This document shows, one piece after another, positions 8,283-16,292 of a stretch of DNA of 43,534 nucleotides. Positions within the stretch are counted from its first letter, which is position 1. Each line of letters begins with the position of its first letter. The DNA comes from Lachnospiraceae bacterium UBA1748. Lineage in GTDB: Bacteria > Bacillota > Clostridia > Lachnospirales > Lachnospiraceae. The notes under the pieces were generated by a model. The model was not told where the DNA came from. It saw only the letters and a program-made list of their open reading frames with translations, and made no database searches. The position numbers and the translations under genes were made by a program. Where the stretch lies: positions 1 to 43,534 of the forward strand of contig DCHQ01000006.1 of NCBI GenBank assembly GCA_002314855.1. Direction: 5' to 3'.

Positions 8283-8567
8283 TTACTGCTCTACTGGATA
8301 TACAGAAGCCTGCTTCTTATCGCGTCCTTTTCTTTCGAATCTTAAAACGCCATCAACAGTTGCAAACAATGTATCATCTCCACCACGTCCTACATTAACG
8401 CCTGGATGAATCTTTGTTCCACGCTGTCTATATATAATATTACCAGCCTTAACGAACTGACCATCAGCTCTTTTTGCGCCTAATCTCTTTGACTCAGAGT
8501 CTCTACCGTTCTTAGTAGAACCAACTCCCTTTTTATGAGCAAAAAATTGAAGGTTCAAATTCATCAT
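8283..8567 (-). CDS. rpmA: Ribosomal protein L27 with cleavable N-terminal extension
   Basis: A 94-residue 50S protein that lies near the peptidyl-transferase centre. The N-terminus reads MMNLNLQFFAHKKGVGSTKN. LNLQFF just before AHKKG is the extension found in Firmicutes and removed after the double Phe by the protease Prp, which is encoded immediately upstream. The rest (GRDSESKRLGAKRADGQ, NVGRGGDDTLFA) is typical L27. GGAGG lies 9 bases before the ATG and overlaps the 3' end of prp. Confidence 0.98.
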   Translation of the reverse strand: MMNLNLQFFAHKKGVGSTKNGRDSESKRLGAKRADGQFVKAGNIIYRQRGTKIHPGVNVGRGGDDTLFATVDGVLRFERKGRDKKQASVYPVEQ

Positions 8568-8571
8568 GGTT

Positions 8572-8901
8572 TTATACCTCCTTATATTTTAACTTTACAT
8601 AGCTTGTACCATAGTTCTGAGATACCTGCTCAATACCAAGCACCATAGAATCTAATAGCAAAGCCGCATCCTTCGATACTGATTCCTTAAAAACCACCTT
8701 AATAAACCCAGTAGTTTCATCTTCCTCAGCATCAAACTTGCAATTGGTCAATGTCTCAATGGAATTAATTGTATTAATCACAAGCATACTAACTGCAGCA
8801 CATACTACATCTTTGCCGTGAGAATCAAATCCCGCATGACCTTTGCATGAAAAACTAACATATTCATTATTTCTGTTTTTATTAATAATTACAGAAATCA
8901 T
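8572..8901 (-). CDS. prp: Prp, cysteine protease processing L27
   Basis: A 109-residue protease that trims the L27 N-terminal extension. The dyad is visible: His in the GHAGFDSHG motif (H22) and Cys in DVVCAAVSML (C34). Length matches the family. It lies between rplU and rpmA, the conserved order rplU-prp-rpmA, and only 4 bases separate its stop from rpmA. The substrate extension is present in the adjacent gene, which supports an active pair. Confidence 0.95.
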   Translation of the reverse strand: MISVIINKNRNNEYVSFSCKGHAGFDSHGKDVVCAAVSMLVINTINSIETLTNCKFDAEEDETTGFIKVVFKESVSKDAALLLDSMVLGIEQVSQNYGTSYVKLKYKEV

Positions 8902-8913
8902 ACATCTACCTAA

Positions 8914-9219
8914 TTATGCGTTGATCTTTTCGATCTTAACCTTAGTGTATGCTTGTCTATGACCGTTCTTCTTGTGGTATCCAGATTTTCTCTTGTACTT
9001 GTATACAATAACCTTCTTGTCTCTTCCCTGCTCAACTACTGTAGCTGAAACTGTTGCCTTAGCAACATCCTTACCTACCTTCATAGAACCATCAGAAACA
9101 GCAACCACCTGATCAAATGTTACAGTAGCACCATCTTCTGCTGTGAGCTTCTCAACCTTGATAACATCACCTTCAGAAACCTTGTACTGCTTTCCACCTG
9201 TTGCAATAATTGCGTACAT
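8914..9219 (-). CDS. rplU: Ribosomal protein L21
   Basis: A 101-residue 50S protein with the family start MYAIIATGGKQYKVSEGD and the C-terminal RNA-binding signature KYKRKSGYHKKNGHRQ. The start has a strong GGAGG. It is the first gene of rplU-prp-rpmA and is preceded by a 109-base leader and a strong promoter. Ribosomal autoregulation through the leader is plausible. Confidence 0.98.
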   Translation of the reverse strand: MYAIIATGGKQYKVSEGDVIKVEKLTAEDGATVTFDQVVAVSDGSMKVGKDVAKATVSATVVEQGRDKKVIVYKYKRKSGYHKKNGHRQAYTKVKIEKINA

Positions 9220-9328
9220 ACGGTTTACCTCCTATATAATTACTCGCTAAATATGGCGCTTGAAATCTTGTAATAATATAAATCACTACAAAAGACATCA
9301 AAACTTAAGCCTCTTTACGCGGCATACA
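9220..9328 (-). promoter_or_regulatory. 5' leader of rplU, possible L21 leader RNA
   Basis: The predicted transcript start (about 9328) leaves about 109 untranslated bases. They include small hairpins such as TTGTAGTGAT against ATTATTACAA (with G-T pairs) and CGC-N8-GCG close to the Shine-Dalgarno. Firmicutes often carry an L21 autoregulatory leader here. I cannot align it to that family by eye, so the identity is tentative. Confidence 0.4.
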
Positions 9329-9334
9329 AACGTT

Positions 9335-9363
9335 ATATTATCATTCACATATTGTTATGTCAA
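9335..9363 (-). promoter_or_regulatory. Strong SigA promoter of rplU
   Basis: On the minus strand a perfect TTGACA (9358-9363) and TAATAT (9335-9340) are 17 bases apart. Confidence 0.85.
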
Positions 9364-9424
9364 GTAAATTCAATATATTTTTTAATGAAATTCAGTAAAA
9401 TTCTTCTTATTTATTCCATAAAAA

Positions 9425-9447
9425 TAGGCCGCCATAAAGACGGCCTA
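9425..9447 (-). terminator. Terminator of the SHOCT-repeat gene
   Basis: A 7-pair GC-rich stem (TAGGCCG/CGGCCTA) with a 9-base loop is followed on the minus strand by TATTTTTATGG. It starts about 20 bases past the stop codon and isolates this gene from rplU. Confidence 0.85.
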
Positions 9448-9465
9448 AATAATTTTAAGTTAATT

Positions 9466-11097
9466 TTACAGATCGCTCATAAGCTTGTTCTTGTAGCCTG
9501 TGTATTCTTCATCAGAAATAATTGCTGCCTCATTGAGCTTCATAAGCATGTTAACCTTCTCCTGGAACTGATCCATTGTATCATAAGGAGCGAACACTTC
9601 TTTAATAAGCTCGTTTTTCTTAGCATCATAATCTTCCTGAGAAATAAGACCTGTAGTCTTAGCAACCATATAAAGCTTAGTTCTAAGAATGTAATCAGTA
9701 ATAGTATTAACTTCCTTAAGAAGTTCAACTTTCTTACCATGGAAGTCAAGCTCTGATAACCATCCTTTATCCTTCATCTTCATGATTCTCTCAGACTTAG
9801 CCTTGAATGAGTTCTCATCATTAGCTGTCATTGTCATAACTTCTGCAATGAGTTTCTGCTGTCTTTCCTTGAACTCAGACTCAGTAACTGTTCCTGCCTT
9901 AACCATTGCTGGCCACTTAGCAAGCTTCATGTCGATTGCGTCAACTGAATCAGATGCCTTAGGCTCAAGAATCTTCTTAAGCTCTGTGATATCTCTTTCA
10001 TACTCATCAGCTGGAATCATTTCACAATCACGAAGGATTGGAAGCTTCTGGAGCTTTAAGCAGAATAAATCGTTAGAATCCATTGGATTATATGCAACTG
10101 AATCAAGAATCTTATTCTTCTTTGAATCATATTCAAAATCACTAATAAGCTCGCTCATAAGTACGATTGGAAGCTTTGTCATATTCTCACGGAATACCTT
10201 AAGATCCTTAACTGTTGGATCAAAGCACTCGTCAACGATCTGAGCCTTATTAGCTTCAAACTCGCCATCTGAAAGCATTCCTGATTTCTTAAGAACAAAT
10301 ATCTTCTGAATCTTGTCGCAGAATGCTCCGAGACCCTTCTCATCACAAATAAGTTTAAGTTTCTTTTCCTTATATTCATCTACACCAATCATTCCTGATT
10401 CATGCATGATATCAAGTTTACGCATTCTCTGCTCGTATGACTCTTCCTTAGCCTTAGCCTTAACCTGCTGAGGTGTTGGAGCTGGAGTAGCACTTGTAAC
10501 AGGTGCTGGTGCAGGAGCTGGCGCTGGTGCAGGAGCTGGCGCTGGTGCAGGAACTGGAGCTGGTGCAGGAGCTGGTGCAGGTGCAGGAGCTGGTGCTACT
10601 GCAGGAGCTGGCGCTGGTGCAGGAGCTGGTGCTGCAGGAGCTGGTGCTGGCTTAGCCTGTGGTGCAGGAGCTGGTGCTATAGGACGAGGAGCTGCAACAG
10701 TCTTTGCGCTTGCGCCCTGAGTATCAGCAGTAAGTCCGCCTGCTTCTTTAGCAACTTTGTTAAGAGTTTCAATAGCTCTATCCATATCCTTAAGACCTGG
10801 AAGAATCGTCTGAGTCTTCTTTGCTCCATATAATGTCTGAAGCTTTGTAACAAGTACAAGGCACTCAGCACCCTGGAATTCTCCAGTCTTTATTTCTCTA
10901 ATATCCTTTGCTGGGTAATCGTACTGTGATACATACTCATTCTTACCCTCTTCATTACAAATATAACCCTTACCTGTAATCTTCACACCATCTGGCTTGG
11001 TGTCATCAATTTGAAGAAAAAGTTTTTCCTGGTTCTTAGCAGAAAGAAATGATTTTAAACTGCTTCCCCAGTTACACTGAAATACTTCAACTCCCAT
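9466..11097 (-). CDS. Protein with PH-like head, Pro/Ala linker and eight SHOCT-like repeats
   Basis: A 543-residue protein of unknown function. Residues 1-120 form a compact beta-rich domain (FQCNW, VKITGKGYICNEEG, CLVLVTKL, then a helix) that resembles bacterial PH-like domains. Residues about 135-209 are an almost pure Ala-Pro linker. Residues 215-543 consist of eight consecutive repeats of 38-45 residues, each of the form hydrophobic helix, then G-h-h-S/T-x-x-E-F/Y, then x-x-K-K-x-x-h-h; examples are SGMLSDGEFEANK, AGTVTESEFKERQ and TGLISQEDYDAKK. This is the SHOCT pattern, normally found once at protein C-termini. There is no signal peptide or membrane span, so it is probably cytosolic or peripheral. 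It has its own promoter (11159-11187), GGAGG before the ATG and its own terminator, inside a cluster that is otherwise conserved in clostridia. Confidence 0.8.
   Translation of the reverse strand: MGVEVFQCNWGSSLKSFLSAKNQEKLFLQIDDTKPDGVKITGKGYICNEEGKNEYVSQYDYPAKDIREIKTGEFQGAECLVLVTKLQTLYGAKKTQTILPGLKDMDRAIETLNKVAKEAGGLTADTQGASAKTVAAPRPIAPAPAPQAKPAPAPAAPAPAPAPAPAVAPAPAPAPAPAPAPVPAPAPAPAPAPAPAPAPVTSATPAPTPQQVKAKAKEESYEQRMRKLDIMHESGMIGVDEYKEKKLKLICDEKGLGAFCDKIQKIFVLKKSGMLSDGEFEANKAQIVDECFDPTVKDLKVFRENMTKLPIVLMSELISDFEYDSKKNKILDSVAYNPMDSNDLFCLKLQKLPILRDCEMIPADEYERDITELKKILEPKASDSVDAIDMKLAKWPAMVKAGTVTESEFKERQQKLIAEVMTMTANDENSFKAKSERIMKMKDKGWLSELDFHGKKVELLKEVNTITDYILRTKLYMVAKTTGLISQEDYDAKKNELIKEVFAPYDTMDQFQEKVNMLMKLNEAAIISDEEYTGYKNKLMSDL
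10498..10680. repeat. Imperfect GC-rich hexamer/12-mer tandem repeat coding the Ala-Pro linker
   Basis: Alternating GCTGGT/GCAGGA/GCTGGC units (minus strand Ala and Pro codons) run for about 180 bases with only a few interruptions. Its G+C is far above the surroundings. Such tracts change length by replication slippage in steps of 6 bases, which keep the frame. Confidence 0.9.
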
Positions 11098-11158
11098 TTT
11101 TTTACCCTCCTGAAAATTTTATTTCATTGTCGTTTAAAAGACGTATTACCTTATATAC

Positions 11159-11187
11159 ATAATAACAACCAAAAACACCATTTTCAA
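11159..11187 (-). promoter_or_regulatory. Promoter of the SHOCT-repeat gene
   Basis: On the minus strand TTGAAA (11182-11187) and TATTAT (11159-11164) are 17 bases apart. The expected leader is about 55 bases. Confidence 0.65.
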
Positions 11188-11240
11188 ACAAAAAATTGGT
11201 ATATATTGCCATATTCTTTATTCGACTAATATATTAAAAA

Positions 11241-11265
11241 AACACTCGTGATTTACACGGGTGTT
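11241..11265 (-). terminator. Terminator after the RNase E/G gene
   Basis: A 10-pair stem (AACACTCGTG/CACGGGTGTT, one G-T) with a 5-base loop is followed on the minus strand by seven T. It begins 8 bases after the stop and marks the end of the his-radical SAM-RNase run. Confidence 0.9.
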
Positions 11266-11273
11266 TTAATGTT

Positions 11274-12341
11274 TCACATCAATATAGTTCTATCCATCTT
11301 ACGTAACGAATCATATATATCCGGATGTATTTTTTGCCTGGTTATTTCCGCAAGCCCCAATTTTGTTATATCTACGAGCTTTGGAGCCGGTTTGATAGTC
11401 TCAAAAGCATCCTCCATTGCTTTTGTCAAAATAGTATTAAAATCAGCCTGTTTTGAATTGATTAAATCAACTATTATTATGCCTGATAAATTACGTGCAA
11501 GGATTTGATATGCTATTTCATTGATAGCTTCAATATTAATATCAAATATTGCATTATCCTTGTTTTTGCCTCCTGCTTTTCCAGTGTTAACATCAATAAC
11601 AGTCATTGCTTCAGTTGGATTAATAAATAAATAGCCTCCACTTTTAAGCCATACTTTAATATTAGATATTTCATCAAGCTTAGATTTAAGTGAATATAAT
11701 GAACTAATCGATATATGCTCATCATCGTATAATTTAACAGAAATATCAGTATATCTATCATTGCTAATTAATCCGTTCATATAATCGACTGCATATTCAT
11801 CCGAGCATACAACAAGTGTATTGCCAAATCCGCCATGATACTTATCAATATAATCAACGATTGATTGACCTTTATATATTAATGAATACTTCACGCAAGT
11901 TCTTGATAGCTGCTCAAGATTAACTTCAGACGATATCTTGTATTTAGTAGAAACCAAAGGCTTTTTGTTAGCAAATCCAAGTTTCTTTATCTGCACCAGA
12001 ATAACATCGCTTTCATGAAGCTTTCCATCATATTTTCTATTAACCAATATAGGATTAACTATTTCACTTCCTGGAAGAAAAACTGGCTCGTTTTGATCAA
12101 TATTTATAAAATAGCCATCTATTTCTTTATTAACATGAGATACAACACCAATATAAATATCCCCAACACTAACTAATGATTTATCACTGGTATCTTCAAC
12201 ATAAAAATAATGAATTCTGCCATTAACAAGATAAAAATAATGAAGCAATCCATTACTATTTATTACAACGAGTCTTTTATTGACTGAGTCAGTCTTAATC
12301 TCCTTTGAAATATTAAGTTTATTATCTCTAGGTTTAATCAT
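11274..12341 (-). CDS. Short RNase E/G family endoribonuclease
   Basis: A 355-residue protein of the RNase E/G family, which cuts single-stranded RNA in rRNA maturation and mRNA decay. An S1 domain lies near residues 45-115 (VGDIYIGVVSHVNKEIDGYFI). The catalytic DNase I-like part has AMTVIDVNTG and GIIIVDLINS, whose aspartates bind the metal. It ends after DIYDSLRKMDRTILM and is clearly shorter than RNase G (about 490 residues). It lacks the Cys-containing Zn-link and C-terminal region used for tetramerisation, so it may work as a dimer or be only RNA-binding. It follows the TIGR03936 gene, a common clostridial grouping, and a GC-rich terminator closes the unit. Confidence 0.88.
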   Translation of the reverse strand: MIKPRDNKLNISKEIKTDSVNKRLVVINSNGLLHYFYLVNGRIHYFYVEDTSDKSLVSVGDIYIGVVSHVNKEIDGYFINIDQNEPVFLPGSEIVNPILVNRKYDGKLHESDVILVQIKKLGFANKKPLVSTKYKISSEVNLEQLSRTCVKYSLIYKGQSIVDYIDKYHGGFGNTLVVCSDEYAVDYMNGLISNDRYTDISVKLYDDEHISISSLYSLKSKLDEISNIKVWLKSGGYLFINPTEAMTVIDVNTGKAGGKNKDNAIFDINIEAINEIAYQILARNLSGIIIVDLINSKQADFNTILTKAMEDAFETIKPAPKLVDITKLGLAEITRQKIHPDIYDSLRKMDRTILM

Positions 12342-12373
12342 CTATATATTCACCAAACCAGTCAGTCAGCACT

Positions 12374-13048
12374 TTAAAATTGACCAAGTGGAATATATTC
12401 ATCATCATCTGAAGACTGGTATATTTCTACTCTTATTATCTTCTGAATATTAACATCAATATTCTCATATTTGCAAAGAGTCTCTACAACTTGAGCTGGC
12501 TTAATATTAAGAGTACTTCCAGACAATAGTTTCATATTAAGCATATCGTTATTCTTCTTAAGTTCAAGAATACCCTCTTTGATATCAACCTTTTTTATCT
12601 CGCCTTTTTTTCCTTCTTTTTCTATTTCTATTGTTTCACGAGATAAATAACTATTAATAATATCTTCGTTTACTATAGAAATATCATTAAGAACCACGTT
12701 GTATTCAGCCATCGCAACACTTGCCATGGCATTAAGCTTATCATCAGGAACAATCGATGCAGAAATAACACTTATTCCTTCATTCATAACCTGATTAAGT
12801 GAATCAACGATATCCTGAATACTATCAAAAGAATTAACCTCTATATCGCAATAATCACCTTCTGTCTCCATTGAAACACCAAGAGGATACGCAAAAGAAA
12901 GTATCTGATGAGGATTAAAGCCTTCACTATATCTAATATCTATTCCTGCTCTTATTATAGCCTTTTGGAAATAACGAAGCACATCCAAATGACCAAGGTA
13001 ACTAACAGGTCCTTTTCGACTAAATTTAATTCTAATAGCTGTCGCCAT
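12374..13048 (-). CDS. TIGR03936/DUF2344 radical-SAM-linked protein
   Basis: A 224-residue protein from the ATG at 13048, chosen because GGAG lies 6 bases upstream; the frame is open six codons further to an ATG without a good site. IRIKFSRKGPVSYLGHLDVLRYFQ at the start and SEGFNPHQILSFAYPLGVS around residue 45 are hallmarks of the family, which accompanies TIGR03960 radical SAM proteins or is fused to them. The molecular role is unknown; a tRNA or RNA-modification link is guessed from its partners. The order with the radical SAM gene upstream and RNase E/G downstream is the one expected for the family. Confidence 0.9.
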   Translation of the reverse strand: MATAIRIKFSRKGPVSYLGHLDVLRYFQKAIIRAGIDIRYSEGFNPHQILSFAYPLGVSMETEGDYCDIEVNSFDSIQDIVDSLNQVMNEGISVISASIVPDDKLNAMASVAMAEYNVVLNDISIVNEDIINSYLSRETIEIEKEGKKGEIKKVDIKEGILELKKNNDMLNMKLLSGSTLNIKPAQVVETLCKYENIDVNIQKIIRVEIYQSSDDDEYIPLGQF

Positions 13049-13070
13049 ATCATTCTCCAATATCACTTAT

Positions 13071-14957
13071 CTATCTAGGACAAATACCACATTTGTATGT
13101 AAATGCGCCACATCCTGCACATTTATCTTTACAATTCTCAGTCACCTTCTCATTACGAGCATTTTCCCATTCACGAACAAGATATGACTTATTAACACCT
13201 ATATCAAGAATATCCCAAGGAAGAATTTCATCAACATTTCTCTCACGGAATATATAAAAATCAAGACCTGCTCCATATTTTTCAAATGCATCCATCCAAA
13301 CATCGTGCTTATATTCTTCTGTCCAGGCATCAAATAAACAGCCGTTTCTGTAAGCATAATAAATGGCATCGGAAATCCTACGATCTCCTCTAGCAAATAC
13401 ACCCTCTACCACGCTCGTACCAGCCTCATGCCACTTATAACTTATCGATTTCTTATTAAGCTGTTCAAGCATTGTTTTCTTAGTAAGCTCTGCTTTATCA
13501 ATAAATTGTTGCATATTATTCATTGGAGCCCATTGGAAGGCCGTGAATGGCTTAGGAATAAAGAATGAAGTACTTGCTGACACCTGTACTCTGCCCATAC
13601 GCTTTTCCTTTGGAACCGCCTCATAGTAAGCAGCAGCAATATCATTACAAAGATACATTATCTCCTTAATATCTTCATCAGTTTCAAACGGTAAACCGAG
13701 CATAAAATAAAGCTTAACTTTATTCCAACCTCCCTGGAAAGCCATGGTTGCACCAGACAAGATATTATCCTTTGTCAAACCTTTATTGATAACATTTCTC
13801 ATGCGCTGAGAACCTGCCTCTGGCGCAAAAGTAAGACTTGTTTTACGTACATCCTGTACCTTACTCATAACATCAAGCGAAAATGCATCAATACGTAGTG
13901 AAGGTAACGAAATATTCATTTTCTTCTCGGCGCATAAATCAATAAGTTTATTAAGCAACTCTTCCAAATCAGGATAATCACTGGTTGAAAGTGAGCTAAG
14001 ACTCATCTCATCATAGCCTGTAGATTTTACAAGTTCAGCTGCATATTCCATGAGCTTATCAACGCTTCTTGTTCGAATAGGCTTATATATCTGTCCTGCC
14101 TGACAAAAACGACAGCCTCTAATACAGCCACGCTGAACTTCTAATACTATTCTATCCTGAGTAGCTCTTATAAATGGAACTATAGGCTTGGTTGGAAAGA
14201 AAACATCATCGAGTTCCTTTACAACTTCTTTTTTTACCGTAGCAGGAATACCTTCTACTATAGGATTCATTGATTTAATGGTATTATCCTCATTGTACTT
14301 AACATCATACAAGCAAGGAACATATATACCCCGAAGCTTTGCAGCTTCAACTAAAAATTCTTTTCTTGTGAGGCCTTTTTCTTTTGATTCTTCATATAAG
14401 TCAAATAACGCCCTATACATTGTTTCGCCTTCACCAATATAAAAGATATCAAAGAAATCAGCTATAGGTTCTGCATTATATATACAAGGGCCACCACCAA
14501 TTACAATAGGATACTTTCCAAGTTTCTCATCCATACCTCTATCACGCTGATAAATAGGTATCATTGATAAATCAAGAATCTGAAGTACATTGGTATAGCA
14601 CATTTCATACTGAAGAGTTATACCTAAAAAATCAAAATCTTTAACTGGATCCTGACTCTCTAATGCAAATAATGGAATATTCTTCTCTCGAAGGACCTTG
14701 TCCAAATCAGTCCATGGAGAGAATACTCTTTCGCACCAAACATCGTCATAACTATTCATCATTCCATATAATATAGAGATTCCAAGATGACTCATTCCAA
14801 TCTCATATATATCTGGAAAACACATACAAAAACGAAGCCTGATATCAGACTTCGCTTTATTTATACTATTTAGTTCGCCTCCAATGTATCTAGCAGGCTT
14901 TTCTATGCTCATGAGCGTATCATGATCAAGAGCAAGTATTCTATCTTCTTTTTTCAT
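13071..14957 (-). CDS. TIGR03960 B12-binding-domain radical SAM protein
   Basis: A 628-residue protein. Residues about 40-180 form a B12-binding-like Rossmann domain (FPDIYEIGMSHLG, PIVIGGGPCIYN). The radical SAM core starts near residue 250 with RGCIRGCRFCQAG, which supplies the Cys-x3-Cys-x2-Cys that holds the [4Fe-4S] cluster. The C-terminus ends in a Cys-rich tail (CAGCGAFTYKCGICPR) that could bind a second metal centre. Its substrate is not established; neighbours suggest RNA or ribosome chemistry. It lies 23 bases after hisIE with no terminator, so it may be read from the his promoter, and 22 bases before the TIGR03936 gene. Confidence 0.92.
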   Translation of the reverse strand: MKKEDRILALDHDTLMSIEKPARYIGGELNSINKAKSDIRLRFCMCFPDIYEIGMSHLGISILYGMMNSYDDVWCERVFSPWTDLDKVLREKNIPLFALESQDPVKDFDFLGITLQYEMCYTNVLQILDLSMIPIYQRDRGMDEKLGKYPIVIGGGPCIYNAEPIADFFDIFYIGEGETMYRALFDLYEESKEKGLTRKEFLVEAAKLRGIYVPCLYDVKYNEDNTIKSMNPIVEGIPATVKKEVVKELDDVFFPTKPIVPFIRATQDRIVLEVQRGCIRGCRFCQAGQIYKPIRTRSVDKLMEYAAELVKSTGYDEMSLSSLSTSDYPDLEELLNKLIDLCAEKKMNISLPSLRIDAFSLDVMSKVQDVRKTSLTFAPEAGSQRMRNVINKGLTKDNILSGATMAFQGGWNKVKLYFMLGLPFETDEDIKEIMYLCNDIAAAYYEAVPKEKRMGRVQVSASTSFFIPKPFTAFQWAPMNNMQQFIDKAELTKKTMLEQLNKKSISYKWHEAGTSVVEGVFARGDRRISDAIYYAYRNGCLFDAWTEEYKHDVWMDAFEKYGAGLDFYIFRERNVDEILPWDILDIGVNKSYLVREWENARNEKVTENCKDKCAGCGAFTYKCGICPR

Positions 14958-14980
14958 AAAACCTCTTGTAATGGAATCTA

Positions 14981-16264
14981 TTATCTACGTGAAAGTTCTG
15001 CTAAAATTTGCTCCCATGTAACATTCTTTTCAGCCATTAGAACCATCATATGATATAAGAAATCAGATATTTCATATTTGACTTCCTCTGGATTAGGATT
15101 TTTAGCAGCAATAACAATCTCTGTTGCTTCCTCGCCAAGCTTCTTAAGAATCTTATCAAGGCCCTTATCGAATAAATAATTAGTATATGAGCCCTCCTTA
15201 GGATTCACCTTTCTATCCTGAATTACATTATATACATTCTCCAATACTTTAAGTGGGTCTGTATCTATGTAATCACGCTTAACGATTTCATTGAAGAAAC
15301 AACTTCTTGCACCAGTATGACAGGCAACGCCTATCTGACTTACTTTAGCAAGTAAAGTATCATTATCACAATCTGTATATAAAGACTTTACATATTGGAA
15401 ATGACCGCTTTCTTCTCCTTTAAGCCACTGCTTATTTCTACTTCTTGAATAATAATTCATTCTGCCAGTTCTAATAGTAGCTTCAAATGCTTCCTCATTC
15501 ATATAAGCCATCATAAGTACTTCATTAGTCTTATAATCCTGTACAATACAAGGAATTAAACCATCGCTATTAAGTTTAAGCTCACTCCATGTAACCTTAG
15601 CATCAAAGCCATTGGTCTTTATGCCTCTTTCTTTACAAAGAGCTTTCATTCCATTAATTTCAGAAATATTATTATTAACTATAGAACCAAATACACCTGC
15701 TATAATATCCTTCTCAAGATACTCCATAAGACTATCTAAAGCATCTGTTGCAAGAGGAATATACATTGGTAATACAGCTTTTTGGAAAAGATCTGTAGTA
15801 ATATCCTCCTTCATGACTATTAGCTCAGATGTATAATCTTCTATTAAATCCCTGTTTTCTTTATACTGATCAGCAGATGTAAGAGCAACTGCAAGCTTTT
15901 CTTTACCAAATCGCTCAGAACATTCTTTTGTTATATCAATATTACTGTCCTTAGTATAGTTAAGAACAGCCTTTGCGCATCCAGCATAAAGAAGCTTCTT
16001 AACATCCTCAAAACGCTTGATATTTCCTGCAGTCATAACAGGTATTTCGGCCACTTCACAAATATGCTTAATAATATCAATGGCCTTATCGTGCTCTTCA
16101 TCTGTTTTTGATAAATCAAATATTAAAAGCTGGTCAACATTATTATTAGAATAATGTTTTGCAAGTTCTACTGGATCCTCACTAATAACATCTTTATTAT
16201 TAAGAGACGCTATTGCTGTTTCCTGATATAAATATATACACGCTACAAAACTTTTATGTTCCAT
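14981..16264 (-). CDS. hisIE: HisIE with an N-terminal degenerate HisF-like domain
   Basis: A 427-residue fusion. Residues 226-328 are phosphoribosyl-AMP cyclohydrolase (HisI: DGLIPCIVQDY, YSRSRNKQWLKGE, DCDNDTLL, GVACHTGARSCFF) and 340-425 are phosphoribosyl-ATP pyrophosphatase (HisE: KLGEEATEIVIAAKN), which catalyse steps 2 and 3 of histidine synthesis. Residues 1-220 form an extra TIM-barrel-like domain related to HisF/HisA (EDPVELAKHYSNNNVDQLLIFD, FEDVKKLLYAG). The HisF catalytic Asp positions read Tyr11 and about Thr129, and the glycine-rich phosphate loop is AGNIK, so the domain is probably not a cyclase. The Shine-Dalgarno (AAAGG) is about 15 bases from the ATG, unusually far. It is the last his gene in the run. 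Confidence 0.95.
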   Translation of the reverse strand: MEHKSFVACIYLYQETAIASLNNKDVISEDPVELAKHYSNNNVDQLLIFDLSKTDEEHDKAIDIIKHICEVAEIPVMTAGNIKRFEDVKKLLYAGCAKAVLNYTKDSNIDITKECSERFGKEKLAVALTSADQYKENRDLIEDYTSELIVMKEDITTDLFQKAVLPMYIPLATDALDSLMEYLEKDIIAGVFGSIVNNNISEINGMKALCKERGIKTNGFDAKVTWSELKLNSDGLIPCIVQDYKTNEVLMMAYMNEEAFEATIRTGRMNYYSRSRNKQWLKGEESGHFQYVKSLYTDCDNDTLLAKVSQIGVACHTGARSCFFNEIVKRDYIDTDPLKVLENVYNVIQDRKVNPKEGSYTNYLFDKGLDKILKKLGEEATEIVIAAKNPNPEEVKYEISDFLYHMMVLMAEKNVTWEQILAELSRR

Positions 16265-16292
16265 ATTAGCTATCTTAATACCTTTCCTTTAC

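Noticed and set aside
9220..9328. Riboswitch before rplU
   Set aside because: No known metabolite aptamer motif is visible; a ribosomal protein leader is more plausible and is listed with low confidence.
9782..10243. Plus-strand open frame of 153 codons opposite the SHOCT-repeat gene
   Set aside because: It is a shadow of the repeated minus-strand coding sequence; no ribosome site and no family signal.
10498..10680. The hexamer tract considered as a CRISPR or other spacer array
   Set aside because: Units are contiguous, without spacers, and keep an open frame as an Ala-Pro linker.
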